A stretch of DNA of 64,000 nucleotides from Pseudoxanthomonas sp. PXM02 (GTDB taxonomy: Bacteria > Pseudomonadota > Gammaproteobacteria > Xanthomonadales > Xanthomonadaceae). Below are positions 18,563 through 27,303 of this stretch, one piece after another. The translations under genes were made by a program, and so were the position numbers. Every line of letters begins with the position of its first letter. Position 1 is the first letter of the stretch. The notes under the pieces were generated by a model. The model saw nothing but the letters and a program-made list of their open reading frames with translations, was not told the origin of the DNA and made no database searches. The DNA is taken from the NCBI RefSeq assembly GCF_014851805.1, contig NZ_JACVAK010000001.1:434001-498000 (forward strand). The letters are read 5' to 3'.

Positions 18563-19018
18563 TCAGCGGCGTGCAACCCATTCGTCGTACAGACCCTGCT
18601 CGCCTTCGGGCCTGAGAACCTGCAACTGCAGCGTCAGATGCTGCTCGGGCGCCCGCGCCATCTCGCGATACACCTCAGCGGTGGACAAGCCATAGGGCTC
18701 GCCGTCTTCGTTGCCGTAGGCGTACCAGGCCTGCGAAATGCCGCACAGGTGCATCGCGGCCAGGCACATCGGACAGGGATGACCACTGGCGTAGACGACG
18801 CAGCCGTCCAGACGCGGCGCGCCCAACGTGCTCGCTGCCGCGCGGATGGCAAGCAGCTCCGCGTGTGCGGTCGGATCGTGGTCGCGATGGATGCCGTTGG
18901 CCGCGTGTGCGACCACCTCGCCCGCCCTGGCCACGACCGCACCGAACGGACGGCCACCGTCGGCGATGTTGGCACGTGCCAGCGCCACGGCCTGGCGCAT
19001 GAAGTCTTCGTGCTGCAT
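18563..19018 (-). CDS. Nucleoside deaminase, guanine-deaminase type
   Basis: 151-residue cytidine-deaminase-fold enzyme. Zinc and proton-shuttle motifs: HAE at 52-54 (PTAHAELLAIR) and PCPMC at 81-85 (GHPCPMCLAAMHLCG). The C-terminal YREMARAPEQHL and length resemble guanine deaminases (GuaD) more than the tRNA adenosine deaminase TadA, which has a different Arg-rich C-terminus. The last residues YDEWVARR are unusual. Convergent with the MFS gene upstream and alone on its strand. Confidence 0.85.
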   Translation of the reverse strand: MQHEDFMRQAVALARANIADGGRPFGAVVARAGEVVAHAANGIHRDHDPTAHAELLAIRAAASTLGAPRLDGCVVYASGHPCPMCLAAMHLCGISQAWYAYGNEDGEPYGLSTAEVYREMARAPEQHLTLQLQVLRPEGEQGLYDEWVARR

Positions 19019-19049
19019 GTGGCCTCCTGTGCGACGTACTCCAGAGACA

Positions 19050-19072
19050 CAAAACCCCGCCGGAGCGGGGTT
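19050..19072 (-). terminator. Terminator of the dksA-like gene
   Basis: Minus strand AACCCCGC-TCCG-GCGGGGTT followed by TTGTG, 26 bases past the stop of the dksA-like gene and just before the deaminase start. The T-run is short. Confidence 0.7.
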
Positions 19073-19097
19073 CTGTGGTGTGCGTCAGCGGCGGGGT

Positions 19098-20231
19098 TCA
19101 GTCGCCCTGCTGCTTCTGCATGTGTTCCCAGCGTTCCTGGGCGTCGATGGTGCGCTCGGCGGTGAGGCGCGCCTCAAGACGATCCAGGCCGATCTCTTCG
19201 CCGGTATCGACGCAGTAGCCATAGTCGCCCGCTTCCAGGCGCTTGAGCGTGCTGTCGATCTTTCCGATCAGCTTGCGGTAGCGGTCGCGGGTACGCAGTT
19301 CCAGCGAGTTCTCGGTCTCGCGGGTCGCGCGCTCGGCTTCGTCGCCAATGTCGCGGACTTCGTCCTTGAGGTTCTCGATGGTCTGCTTGGACTCTTCGAC
19401 CAGGTCCGCACGCCACTGCAGCAGCCGCTGGCGGAAGTACTCCAGCTGCAGCGTGCTCATGTATTCCTCGTCGGACGAGGGCTTGTAGCCGGTCGGCACG
19501 ATCGGACGACCGGTGGCTTCGTCGGTCTTGTAGGGCACTTCTTTCACCTTGCCGCGCACGACCGGCGCCGCAGGGCGGGCAGCCACGGCGACCGCGACCT
19601 TGCCCACGGGGCGGGCAACGGCGGGACGGGGGCTCACGGGCGCTTCGACGGCGGTAGAGGCTTTGGCGTTCTTGGTATTCGGTTTCGGGGCTGGCACAGG
19701 CTTCGGGGGGGACGGAACCTTGGCGGCGGGCGCCGGAGCCGGGGCAGCCGCCTTGGGGGCGGGTGCAGGCACAGGAGTCTTGGTCGCAGCCGCGGTGGGG
19801 GCGGACTTTGCCGGAGCCGGCTTCGCGGCAGGCTTCGGAGCGGGGGCAGGAGCGGGTTTCGCGGCCTTGGCCGGCGCCTTCACCGGAGCCGCCTTGGCGG
19901 CAGGTGCGGGCTTCTTGGCAACTGCGGGCTTGGTCGCCTTGGCGACCGCCTTCTTGACCGGTGCCGCCTGCTTCGCCGCGGGCTTGGCCGCCGGCTTCTT
20001 CGCCGGGGCAGCCTTCTTCACCGGCGCCGCTTTCTTGGCGGCCGGCTTCTTGGCGACAGGTTTGGGAGCCGCTTTCTTCGCTACCGGCTTGGGAGCCGGT
20101 TTCTTGGCGACAGCCTTCTTCGCGACAGGCTTCTTGGCGACGGTCTGAGCGGGTTTCTTGGCGGCCTTGGCGGCCTTCTTCGCAGGTTTCTTTGCAGCCA
20201 CGAACAGCGCTTCCTTGTTCTTCCCGAGCAT
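19098..20231 (-). CDS. DksA/TraR-family protein with long Lys/Ala/Pro-rich N-terminus
   Basis: 377 residues in two parts. Residues about 1-220 are low-complexity, built from PAKKA, KPVAKK and PAPA repeats, like the histone-H1-like AlgP tail. Residues about 235-377 are DksA-like. The coiled coil carries the tip motif D-x-x-D-x-A ([13 protein letters not shown]), which acts in the RNA polymerase secondary channel in DksA. The globular end reads [31 protein letters not shown], where only one of the four zinc cysteines remains, as in zinc-independent DksA2-type proteins. The N-terminus could bind nucleic acid or polyphosphate (inferred). The ATG at 20231 starts the charged repeat; [15 protein letters not shown]. 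Confidence 0.85.
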   Translation of the reverse strand: MLGKNKEALFVAAKKPAKKAAKAAKKPAQTVAKKPVAKKAVAKKPAPKPVAKKAAPKPVAKKPAAKKAAPVKKAAPAKKPAAKPAAKQAAPVKKAVAKATKPAVAKKPAPAAKAAPVKAPAKAAKPAPAPAPKPAAKPAPAKSAPTAAATKTPVPAPAPKAAAPAPAPAAKVPSPPKPVPAPKPNTKNAKASTAVEAPVSPRPAVARPVGKVAVAVAARPAAPVVRGKVKEVPYKTDEATGRPIVPTGYKPSSDEEYMSTLQLEYFRQRLLQWRADLVEESKQTIENLKDEVRDIGDEAERATRETENSLELRTRDRYRKLIGKIDSTLKRLEAGDYGYCVDTGEEIGLDRLEARLTAERTIDAQERWEHMQKQQGD

Positions 20232-20296
20232 CGGGAAAGCGCGCTTTTATAGCCTACCCGGGAGGCAGCGGCAACCCGACGCGGTATCATCGGGCC

Positions 20297-20557
20297 ATGC
20301 TCGCCCGCCTGCTCATCCTGCTGCTGAAGGGCTACAAGCGCTTCATCAGCCCACTGCTGGGACCGCGCTGCCGCTTCGTCCCGTCGTGCTCGGAGTACGC
20401 CATGGAGGCGATCGGCCGGTTCGGCCCGCTGAAGGGCGGCTGGCTGGCGGTCCGCCGGATCGGCCGCTGCCACCCCCTGCATCCCGGCGGACACGATCCT
20501 GTACCGTCGTGCGATCACGACGCCTCCTCTTCCCCCTGCCCCTCCAGGAACCGCTGA
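20297..20557 (+). CDS. yidD: Membrane protein insertion efficiency factor
   Basis: 86 residues. Starts [22 protein letters not shown] and carries the YidD signature [36 protein letters not shown] with its conserved cysteines. YidD is a small membrane-associated factor that supports YidC-dependent insertion. It usually sits between rnpA and yidC near the origin. Here it precedes pyrC, with its stop overlapping the pyrC start (TGATG), so it has been relocated to an unrelated operon. The C-terminal tail after GGHDPVP is variable. Confidence 0.93.
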   Translation: MLARLLILLLKGYKRFISPLLGPRCRFVPSCSEYAMEAIGRFGPLKGGWLAVRRIGRCHPLHPGGHDPVPSCDHDASSSPCPSRNR

Positions 20558-21903
20558 TGCCCGCTACCGTCATCGTCAACGCCCGTCTGGTCAATGAAGG
20601 CCGCGTCACCGAGGGTGACCTGCGCATCGAGAACGGGCGCATCGCCCGCATCGCCGCCGAAATCCGCCCCGAAGGCGGGGAAACGGTCATCGACGCCGCC
20701 GGGCGCTGGCTGCTGCCCGGCATGATCGACGACCAGGTGCACTTCCGCGAACCCGGCATGCCGCACAAGGGCGACATGGCCACCGAGTCGGCCGCGGCCG
20801 TGGCCGGCGGCCTGACCACCTTCATGGACATGCCCAACACCAGCCCGCCGACGCTCGACGCGGCCGCGCTGGAAGACAAGTACCAGCGCGCCAAGGGCCG
20901 CGCGTGGGGCAACTACGGCTTCTACATGGGTGCCAGCAACGACAACCTGGAAGCGATCCGCACGCTGGATCCGAAGACGGCGCCGGGCATCAAGGTGTTC
21001 ATGGGCGCGTCCACCGGCAACATGCTGGTCGACAACCCCGAGACGCTGGACGCGATCTTCCGCGAGGCGCCCACGCCGATCATCACCCACTGCGAAGACA
21101 CGCCGACCATCGACGCCAACCTGGCGGCTTTCCAGGCAAAGTACGGCGATGCGCTGAGCGCCGAACACCACCCCGACATCCGCAGCCGCGAGGCCTGCAT
21201 CAAGTCGACGCAGCTGGCGATGTCGCTGGCGCGCAAGCACGGCACCCGCCTGCACGTGCTGCATATCTCCACCGCCGACGAACTGGCGCTGTTCACGCCG
21301 GGCCCGCTGATCGCCGCCGACGGCACGCGCAAGAAGATCACGGCTGAAACCTGCATCCACTTCCTGCGCTTCGACCGCGCCGACTACGCCGCGCTCGGCA
21401 ACCTGATCAAGTGCAATCCCGCGATCAAAGACGCCAGTGACCGCGAAGCCCTGATCAGGGCGCTGGTGGACGACGTGGTGGACGTGCTGGCCACCGACCA
21501 CGCACCGCACACGCTGGAAGAGAAAGAGAAGCCCTACGTGCAGGCGCCGTCCGGACTGCCGCTCGTGCAGTACGCGCTGGTGGCCGCGCTGGAACTGGTG
21601 CACGAGGAGCGCATGGACGTCACCCGCGTCGTGCAGAAGTTCGCCCATGCGCCGGCGCAGCTGTTCGACGTGAAGGAGCGCGGCTACCTGCGCGAAGGCT
21701 ATTTCGCGGACCTGGTGCTGATCGACGACGAGCCGTTCACCGTCAGGCGCGAGGACGTGCTGTCGAAGGTGGGCTGGTCGCCGTTCGAAGGCCGCAGCTT
21801 CCGCTCGCGCATCGGCGCCACCTGGGTCAATGGCCGCATGGTCTGGAATGGCGAGCACCTGGTCGGCACGCCCAACGGCCAGCGCCTGGAGTTCACGCGT
21901 TGA
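20557..21903 (+). CDS. pyrC: Dihydroorotase (class I-like)
   Basis: Cyclises carbamoyl aspartate to dihydroorotate in pyrimidine synthesis. 448 residues from the ATG at 20557 ([12 protein letters not shown]), with AGGA ten bases upstream. Amidohydrolase features: the carboxylated-Lys segment GIKVFMGASTGNML, metal His in IITHCED and HVLHISTA, and catalytic Asp in LATDHAPHTLEEKE. The first metal motif reads DDQVHFREPG, so Gln replaces the first His of the usual D-x-H-x-H. This Gln form occurs, to my knowledge, in a Bacteroidetes-like subgroup. Followed by the M23 peptidase with a TTGA overlap. Confidence 0.9.
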   Translation: MPATVIVNARLVNEGRVTEGDLRIENGRIARIAAEIRPEGGETVIDAAGRWLLPGMIDDQVHFREPGMPHKGDMATESAAAVAGGLTTFMDMPNTSPPTLDAAALEDKYQRAKGRAWGNYGFYMGASNDNLEAIRTLDPKTAPGIKVFMGASTGNMLVDNPETLDAIFREAPTPIITHCEDTPTIDANLAAFQAKYGDALSAEHHPDIRSREACIKSTQLAMSLARKHGTRLHVLHISTADELALFTPGPLIAADGTRKKITAETCIHFLRFDRADYAALGNLIKCNPAIKDASDREALIRALVDDVVDVLATDHAPHTLEEKEKPYVQAPSGLPLVQYALVAALELVHEERMDVTRVVQKFAHAPAQLFDVKERGYLREGYFADLVLIDDEPFTVRREDVLSKVGWSPFEGRSFRSRIGATWVNGRMVWNGEHLVGTPNGQRLEFTR

Positions 21904-22754
21904 AGTTGGCGGTCGCGGCGCTGTTCGCCGCTGTCTGTGCCGGCTGGATCCCGCTGGTCGCCGCACAGGACACGGTCCCGGCGGCGCCAGTGCCGCAGGA
22001 AGAACGCGTCGTGTTCCCGGCCAGCGTGTCCCAGGGCGCGCTGATCTTCGGCAAAGTGCCGCCCGGCAGCCAGGTGCGTTACCGCGAACGCCTGCTGCGC
22101 ACCACCGCGTACGGCACCGTCGTGTTCGGCGTGGGCCGTGACGAGCCGGGCCCGTTGAAGGTCGATGTCACCACGCCGTCGGGGCGCACGGAGTCCGTCA
22201 GCCTTGCAGTGACCCTGCGCGACTGGCCGACAGAGCATGTCAACGGCGTGCCGCCGAAGACCGTCAATCCGCCACCGGAGATTGCCGCGCGCATCCAGCG
22301 CGAACAGGCCCTGGTCACCGCTGCGCGCGTGCGCGACGACGAACGCGCTGACTTCGCCCTGCCCTTCCAGTGGCCCGTGCAGGGCCGCATCAGCGGCCGC
22401 TTCGGCAATGCCCGCGTCTACAACGGCCAGCCCGGCGCCGGCCATTCGGGCATGGACATCGCGGCACCGAACGGCACGCCGGTGAAGGCGCCTGCCGGCG
22501 GCATCGTCACGTTCGCATCACCGGATCTCTATCTCACCGGCGGCACCGTGCTACTCGACCACGGCCACGGCGTGAGCTCCAACTTCCTCCACCTGTCGCG
22601 CATCGACGTGAAGGTCGGCGACCGTGTCGAACCGGGCCAGACCATCGGCGCGGTCGGCGCGACCGGGCGTGCGACGGGGCCGCATCTGCATTGGGGGATG
22701 AACTGGTTCGATACGCGTATCGATCCGCTGCTGGTGCTGGAACGCGGGAAGTAG
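21900..22754 (+). CDS. Exported M23-family metallopeptidase (LytM domain)
   Basis: 284 residues with a signal peptide (KLAVAALFAAVCAGWIPLVAAQ). The start is TTG at 21900, overlapping the pyrC stop. An N-terminal beta-rich region (about 35-110) is followed by the LytM domain, with zinc ligands in GHSGMDIAAPNG (about 182-193) and GPHLHWGMNWF (about 260-270). Such enzymes cut peptidoglycan cross-links in the periplasm or activate amidases; here the zinc motifs look complete, so catalysis is likely. The 3' end is echoed by a degenerate copy 129 bases downstream. Confidence 0.9.
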   Translation: MKLAVAALFAAVCAGWIPLVAAQDTVPAAPVPQEERVVFPASVSQGALIFGKVPPGSQVRYRERLLRTTAYGTVVFGVGRDEPGPLKVDVTTPSGRTESVSLAVTLRDWPTEHVNGVPPKTVNPPPEIAARIQREQALVTAARVRDDERADFALPFQWPVQGRISGRFGNARVYNGQPGAGHSGMDIAAPNGTPVKAPAGGIVTFASPDLYLTGGTVLLDHGHGVSSNFLHLSRIDVKVGDRVEPGQTIGAVGATGRATGPHLHWGMNWFDTRIDPLLVLERGK

Positions 22755-22833
22755 AAGTAACCGCCAACAGTTCACCATCCGGGCGCGTTGCGACGCGTTC
22801 TGGTTCCCGGGCGCGGAAGGCTCCAGGTGGCGC

Positions 22834-22889
22834 GGTTCAATACACGCATCGATCCGCTGCTCATCCTCGAACGCGGGAAGTGGCGGCCT
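22834..22889 (+). pseudogene. Remnant of a duplicated M23 peptidase 3' end
   Basis: 22834-22881 repeats 22705-22752, the final 16 codons of the M23 gene, with about seven mismatches in 48 bases. The encoded peptides are FDTRIDPLLVLERGK in the gene and FNTRIDPLLILERGK in the copy. The copy reads on to a TAG at 22887-22889. No other part of a second peptidase gene is visible, so this looks like the tail of a deleted tandem paralogue. Confidence 0.65.
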
Positions 22890-23802
22890 AGAGTCGACCC
22901 AAGAAATGGCTGGCGGGGCTGTCGGCCAAGTCCCGCGGCCGGACCAGCTTGGGATTCGGCGGCCCGATGTCGGGCCACACCACGCCCATCAATCCATCCA
23001 CCGCGTTCGCGCCTTCGGGGTGGACGGCGTCCAGTCCCAGTTGCGCGCGCAGCGCGGTGATCGACGCATCCAATGCGGGATCGTCGAGTTCCAGTGCGTC
23101 GACCGTATCCCACACGGGCGCGCCAGCCACAATCGCTTCGACGCCGACCGCGTTCTGCTCCAGCACCTTATGCTTGGGCTTCAGCATCTCGCGCACTTCT
23201 TCCTGCAATTTGCCGTAGTCGACATCGGGAAACGGCAGGCCGCTGGCTTCGCCAAGCACGATCGGGCGCGCGAGGCGACGGGCAGGCACCGTGTCCGCAT
23301 CGGCGAACGCACGGTAGGCGAACTCGCTGCAGAGCATCCTGCCGGAATCGGCACGGATCGCGTGCTCGGTGGCTTCACGGATGAGCCAGCGCAGCCAGAC
23401 CGGCAGATGCCGCGGCTTGCCGCGCAGCGCGACCAGCAGACCGATCGTCACCAGGTCGTCCTGCGCGAATGTCGTGCCGATCATTGAGCGCGCGTGACGG
23501 AGCACGGCCGCCCGATCATCCACGCTCAACTCGCCGCCGTCCGCAGCGAGCGAGCGATAGGCGTCCACGAACACCACCGGGCCGTCCGGCGCCAGGCGAT
23601 CCGCCAGTGGACTCTCCTTCACGGCAGGTCGTATGCCCTCGATCAGCAGGCCATCCGCCGACACCAGCGACACATGGCTGTAGGTGCTGTCGCCGAACCA
23701 GGCGATCAGCTTGGACAGCTGGCTCTTGCCGAGCATCAACAGCAGGTCGCCGACCTGCAACTGCTCGACGGGAAAGCGTGCGGTGACGGGCTGCGGATCC
23801 AC
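22888..23802 (-). CDS. Permuted papain-like peptidase of the YiiX/YebB type
   Basis: 304 residues, probably cytoplasmic or membrane-peripheral. The N-terminal DLLLMLGKSQLSKLIAWFGDSTYSHVSLVSADG places the His of the permuted NlpC/P60-like fold (His45) first, and the Cys follows in GRMLCSEFAYRAFADA. The order His then Cys is diagnostic of the permuted YaeF/YiiX clan. The start is GTG at 23802, directly after the diguanylate cyclase stop, so the two are co-transcribed. The C-terminal 100 residues have no recognised domain. Substrate unknown. Confidence 0.8.
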   Translation of the reverse strand: MDPQPVTARFPVEQLQVGDLLLMLGKSQLSKLIAWFGDSTYSHVSLVSADGLLIEGIRPAVKESPLADRLAPDGPVVFVDAYRSLAADGGELSVDDRAAVLRHARSMIGTTFAQDDLVTIGLLVALRGKPRHLPVWLRWLIREATEHAIRADSGRMLCSEFAYRAFADADTVPARRLARPIVLGEASGLPFPDVDYGKLQEEVREMLKPKHKVLEQNAVGVEAIVAGAPVWDTVDALELDDPALDASITALRAQLGLDAVHPEGANAVDGLMGVVWPDIGPPNPKLVRPRDLADSPASHFLGRL

Positions 23803-25476
23803 TCAGGCATCTCCTGGTTGCGGGAAAAGGTCGCCGGTGACGCGGTCACGCCCCGCCGATTTGCTGGAATACAGCGCCACGTCGACACGCTCCAGCAGGC
23901 GCTCGAAGGTTTCGCCGGAAGCTAGCTGCGCCACGCCAAGGCTGAGGCTGGTGTCGATGACGCGGCCGTCGATGGTCAAAGGCCGGTTGTTCACGGCGGC
24001 ACGGAGGTGTTCCGCCACGATCAGGGCGTTGTCGAATGTCGTGTCCGGCAGGATCACCAGCATTTCATCGCCACCATACCGGCCAAGGAAATCGCGCTTG
24101 CGCAGCTTCCCGCGCGTACGGGTCGCCACCAGTCGCAGACTCTGGTCACCCACCGGGTGGCCGTGCTCGTCGTTGATCCGCTTGAAATGGTCGATGTCGA
24201 AGAACACCACCGACAACGGCGATCCCTCCGCGTGGGCAAGTTCCACTTCACGTTGCAGCTGCTCGATGATCGCAGTGCGCGACAGCAGGCCGGTCAGTGT
24301 GTCGTGCGCCGCCAGCCGGCTGGCATGGTCGCGGTCGCGACGCAGCTGCTGCATCCGGTCGGCCAGACCCACGGTCAGCACCAGACCCGCCAGCGCGAAG
24401 CCCAGCGGAAATGCGTGGATCATCCATGGCGGTCCCACCCACCAGCCAAGCAGTTCGCCCACCCGTGCGGCCGTCAACAGCATCATCGGCAGCCAGGACA
24501 GCAGCAGGAAGAACGCAGGCCGTTCGTTGCGCAGGGTCCCTCTCACGCTGGCCAGCAGCACACTCGCGGTCGCCACCAGCAACACCACATTGCCGATCTT
24601 CGCCACGAGCGTGCTGGTGCTGACCAGCGATGCCAGCACCAGCCCCGCCAGCAGCAGGTTGCATACGCGCAGCACGCGCAGGATCACCGGACCGCGCTGG
24701 GCCAGGTCCAGGTAGAACGCCAGGAAAGTATTGCTGGCGATCACCGCCAGCATGCCCGCCACCCGCGACATGCGCGGATCCGAACCCAGCACATGGCCGA
24801 AGACTTCGAAGCTGCGCAGCTCTCCGCCCGCCAGCGCGAGGAACAGCGCCTGCGACAACAGCGTCAGCGCCAGGAAGCCGTAACTGCGTTCGCCCAGACC
24901 CACGCAGAAGCCCAGCGCCAGCACCGCCAGCACGCCCATCGCGCCCAGCACCATCGCGCGCCAGGCCACGTGTTCCAGATCCTGCCGATGGACCTCGCGC
25001 AACGGCTGGATCGACAGCGGCATCGGCGTACCGCCGATGGAGGTGACGCGCAGATAAAGGGGCTGGCCGGCACGGAGCCCGTCCGGCAGCGGGAACGCCA
25101 ACGCCCGTGCGGAGAACGCCAGATCGGCGTTCTCGCCGAACAGGCCGCGCACGATCGGCTGGCCGTGGCCGGTCCACAGTTCGATCCGGTTCTGGTACGG
25201 CGCGCGCACCACCAGATGCGGCTGCAATGCCGCATCCACGTCGACAGGACTGGTCACGCGCCACCATCGCGGCGCGGTATCGGGTTCGAAGATCACGCCG
25301 TCCCTGGCGACAGCGAAGTCGGCATCACGTCCGCCGGACACGACCTGCTGCGCGGGCGCATCGGCTGTGAGCCGCGCCAGCGAAAGCGTTTTAGCATGGG
25401 TGGGCATCGCCCACCCGATCAGGCAGCACCAGAGCAACCAGACTCCGGTCAGGCGCCGTGGATTCCCCATATCCAT
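23803..25476 (-). CDS. Membrane diguanylate cyclase, 7TMR-DISM plus GGDEF
   Basis: 557 residues. A signal peptide (WLLWCCLIGWAMPTHA) is followed by a periplasmic beta-rich sensor (about 30-165), seven hydrophobic segments (about 170-375) and a cytoplasmic GGDEF domain (about 390-550). The layout fits 7TMR-DISM receptors that sense small ligands and make c-di-GMP. The active-site signature is RYGGDEM at 466-472, with Met for the final Phe. The inhibitory I-site RxxD is present (RKRD, five residues before GGDEM). DIDHFKRINDEHGHPVGD is normal. Likely active and feedback-inhibited. Confidence 0.88.
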   Translation of the reverse strand: MDMGNPRRLTGVWLLWCCLIGWAMPTHAKTLSLARLTADAPAQQVVSGGRDADFAVARDGVIFEPDTAPRWWRVTSPVDVDAALQPHLVVRAPYQNRIELWTGHGQPIVRGLFGENADLAFSARALAFPLPDGLRAGQPLYLRVTSIGGTPMPLSIQPLREVHRQDLEHVAWRAMVLGAMGVLAVLALGFCVGLGERSYGFLALTLLSQALFLALAGGELRSFEVFGHVLGSDPRMSRVAGMLAVIASNTFLAFYLDLAQRGPVILRVLRVCNLLLAGLVLASLVSTSTLVAKIGNVVLLVATASVLLASVRGTLRNERPAFFLLLSWLPMMLLTAARVGELLGWWVGPPWMIHAFPLGFALAGLVLTVGLADRMQQLRRDRDHASRLAAHDTLTGLLSRTAIIEQLQREVELAHAEGSPLSVVFFDIDHFKRINDEHGHPVGDQSLRLVATRTRGKLRKRDFLGRYGGDEMLVILPDTTFDNALIVAEHLRAAVNNRPLTIDGRVIDTSLSLGVAQLASGETFERLLERVDVALYSSKSAGRDRVTGDLFPQPGDA

Positions 25477-25540
25477 TCCGCCGAGCAGTCAGCGGCGGAG
25501 CTTAACGCGTCCCTGCGGGGAAATGTTAATCGAGCAAAGA

Positions 25541-26479
25541 TCAGTCGTTGTTGCCACTGACGCGTGCGACGGCATCATGCGGATGCAGGCTTTCGTAGTG
25601 CGCCACGGTGGCGTCGTAACGGGCCACGCGCGCGTCGGTGGAGAGCACGGACGCCACGCGGCGGGCGGCGTCTTCGCAGAACATCAGGTTCTCGGCGTTG
25701 AGACGCGCGAACGCCTGTTCGTCGACACGCTTCACCGCCGTCTGCACGGGCGTACCCAGCGCGGCTTCGATGGCGTCGACCAGTGCGACGAGCGGCAGGT
25801 CGTCGAACTGCGGACGCAGTTCCACCCGTACGCTGGCGCGGCTGCGCTGTGCATGCGGCGTCGCGGCCAAGCCGCGTTCGGAGGCCAGCCAGTCGTGCAC
25901 GGCATCGACCGACAGCGCTGGCGCCGTGGTGAAGTCCCGGGTGAAACGTTCGGCATTCGCCTGCCGCGAGAGCGCAGCGGACGCCGGGCAGGTGCTGGAA
26001 TACTCGACCGCGAACGAGAGCGCCAGATTCAGGTGACCGTCGACCAGCGTCGCTTCGATCTCCACCGGGTAGCGCTTCCAGCCGGCGTAGTCGCTCTCCA
26101 GCGCCTTGCGCTGCAGCAGGGCTTCGTAACGGATCTTCAGGCGCGCACTCGTCGCCAGCCCGGACTGCGACGCCACGCTGTCCTGCAGCAGGTGCCGCAG
26201 GCCCGCCGGCGTGATCGCTTCTCGCGCCAGTCCGTCCTGCAGCTGCAGGTACAGGCGCGACATGTGGATGCCGCGCGCATCGGCATTGGCCAGGTTCACC
26301 GAGAGGTCGATGCTGGCCGCCACCTGCAGCTGCCCGCCCTGCCCGTCGGCGATACGTACGGGCAGCGCGATGTTTTCCATGCCCACCCAGTCCAGAGGGC
26401 GCGCCAACGGCACGCGCTGGAAGGCGACATCGGGGAGTTCGGCGCGGGGCGCCACGGGAAGCGAAGGAGCCATGGTCAT
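25541..26479 (-). CDS. folE2: GTP cyclohydrolase FolE2 (type IB)
   Basis: Converts GTP to 7,8-dihydroneopterin triphosphate for folate or queuosine synthesis. 312 residues in the FolE2 pattern: DWVGMENIALPV, ARGIHMSRLYLQL, the catalytic Cys164 in YSSTCPASAALS, ATPHAQRSRASV and RLNAENLMFCEDAARRV. FolE2 can work with metals other than zinc and often backs up zinc-dependent FolE. No convincing Zur box was found upstream. Stands alone with short flanks. Confidence 0.95.
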   Translation of the reverse strand: MTMAPSLPVAPRAELPDVAFQRVPLARPLDWVGMENIALPVRIADGQGGQLQVAASIDLSVNLANADARGIHMSRLYLQLQDGLAREAITPAGLRHLLQDSVASQSGLATSARLKIRYEALLQRKALESDYAGWKRYPVEIEATLVDGHLNLALSFAVEYSSTCPASAALSRQANAERFTRDFTTAPALSVDAVHDWLASERGLAATPHAQRSRASVRVELRPQFDDLPLVALVDAIEAALGTPVQTAVKRVDEQAFARLNAENLMFCEDAARRVASVLSTDARVARYDATVAHYESLHPHDAVARVSGNND

Positions 26480-26585
26480 GCACGGGGGAGTGGATGCCGC
26501 GCATTGTACGCCTTGCCCCGAATCTCCAGATGAAACAGTCCGTTACGACCGATTCCTGCGGCTATCGCAACGATATGCCAAGGCT

Positions 26586-27287
26586 TCAGTCGCCGCGGGC
26601 GGCGCGCCAGCCTGTGAACAGCAATCGCGCCTGTCCGGGTAGCGGCGCGGGCGCTCCCTGACGGGCGTGACGATGCAGGCGTGCCCGCGCATAGGCGGAC
26701 AGGATGCGGCGCTCACGGGCGCCATGGCGCGGGTTGCCCCAGGCCTGCTGCAACGTCATGGCCCAGCCGCGCAGACCTGCTTCCGCGCCCGCGTCACGCC
26801 CAGGTACTGCCGCACTACCCGCTTCTGCCAGGCGCGTCGCGAGCATCTGCGCGATCACTGCACGAGGCGTCGGCGCCCGTCCCAGGACCGCGCCCTCCAC
26901 GGCAGCCACGGCGTCGCCGTACGCCGCGAGTGCGGCGAAGGCCGCCTGCTCATCGACCGGCTGCGTCCGGGCAGCGACGAGCGTGGGCAACGCGTCCGCA
27001 AGCTGTCCCCAGGCTGCGCGCTCCGGCTCAAGGCGCCTGCCCAACGGATGGCGCGAGCGCTGGTTCGCCCAGCCGCGCAGCTCTTCGCTCCACCATGCCA
27101 GCTTGGCGTCCGCCGGCAGCGGATCGCCACTGACGTTCAGGACGTCATCGAACTCCTGCAGCAGCGCGAACCACGCCACGGCGATATCCCGGCGCGCGGG
27201 CGCCACGAAAATCTCCGCCACCGACCACTCGGGCCAGCGCGCGCGCCATTTCTGCAGGAAGCTGTCGAGGGCGGCGGAATCGGACAT
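26586..27287 (-). CDS. Squalene/phytoene-synthase-like protein with degenerate active site
   Basis: 233 residues from the ATG at 27287 (MSDSAALDSFLQKWR); upstream in-frame sequence lies in a REP element. Helical isoprenoid-synthase character shows in AWFALLQEFDDVLN, ADAKLAWWSEELRGWANQRSRHPLGRRL and RRILSAYARARLHRHAR. The canonical DxxxD substrate motifs of phytoene or squalene synthases are not evident, so prenyl transfer is doubtful. NDUFAF6-like family members are similarly degenerate. No carotenoid genes are nearby. Function unknown. Confidence 0.7.
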   Translation of the reverse strand: MSDSAALDSFLQKWRARWPEWSVAEIFVAPARRDIAVAWFALLQEFDDVLNVSGDPLPADAKLAWWSEELRGWANQRSRHPLGRRLEPERAAWGQLADALPTLVAARTQPVDEQAAFAALAAYGDAVAAVEGAVLGRAPTPRAVIAQMLATRLAEAGSAAVPGRDAGAEAGLRGWAMTLQQAWGNPRHGARERRILSAYARARLHRHARQGAPAPLPGQARLLFTGWRAARGD

Positions 27288-27303
27288 CAAGTTCTGGGGC
27301 GAT

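Noticed and set aside
26480-26585. Zur box upstream of folE2
   Set aside because: FolE2 genes are often zinc-regulated, but no GTTATA/TATAAC-type palindrome is present.
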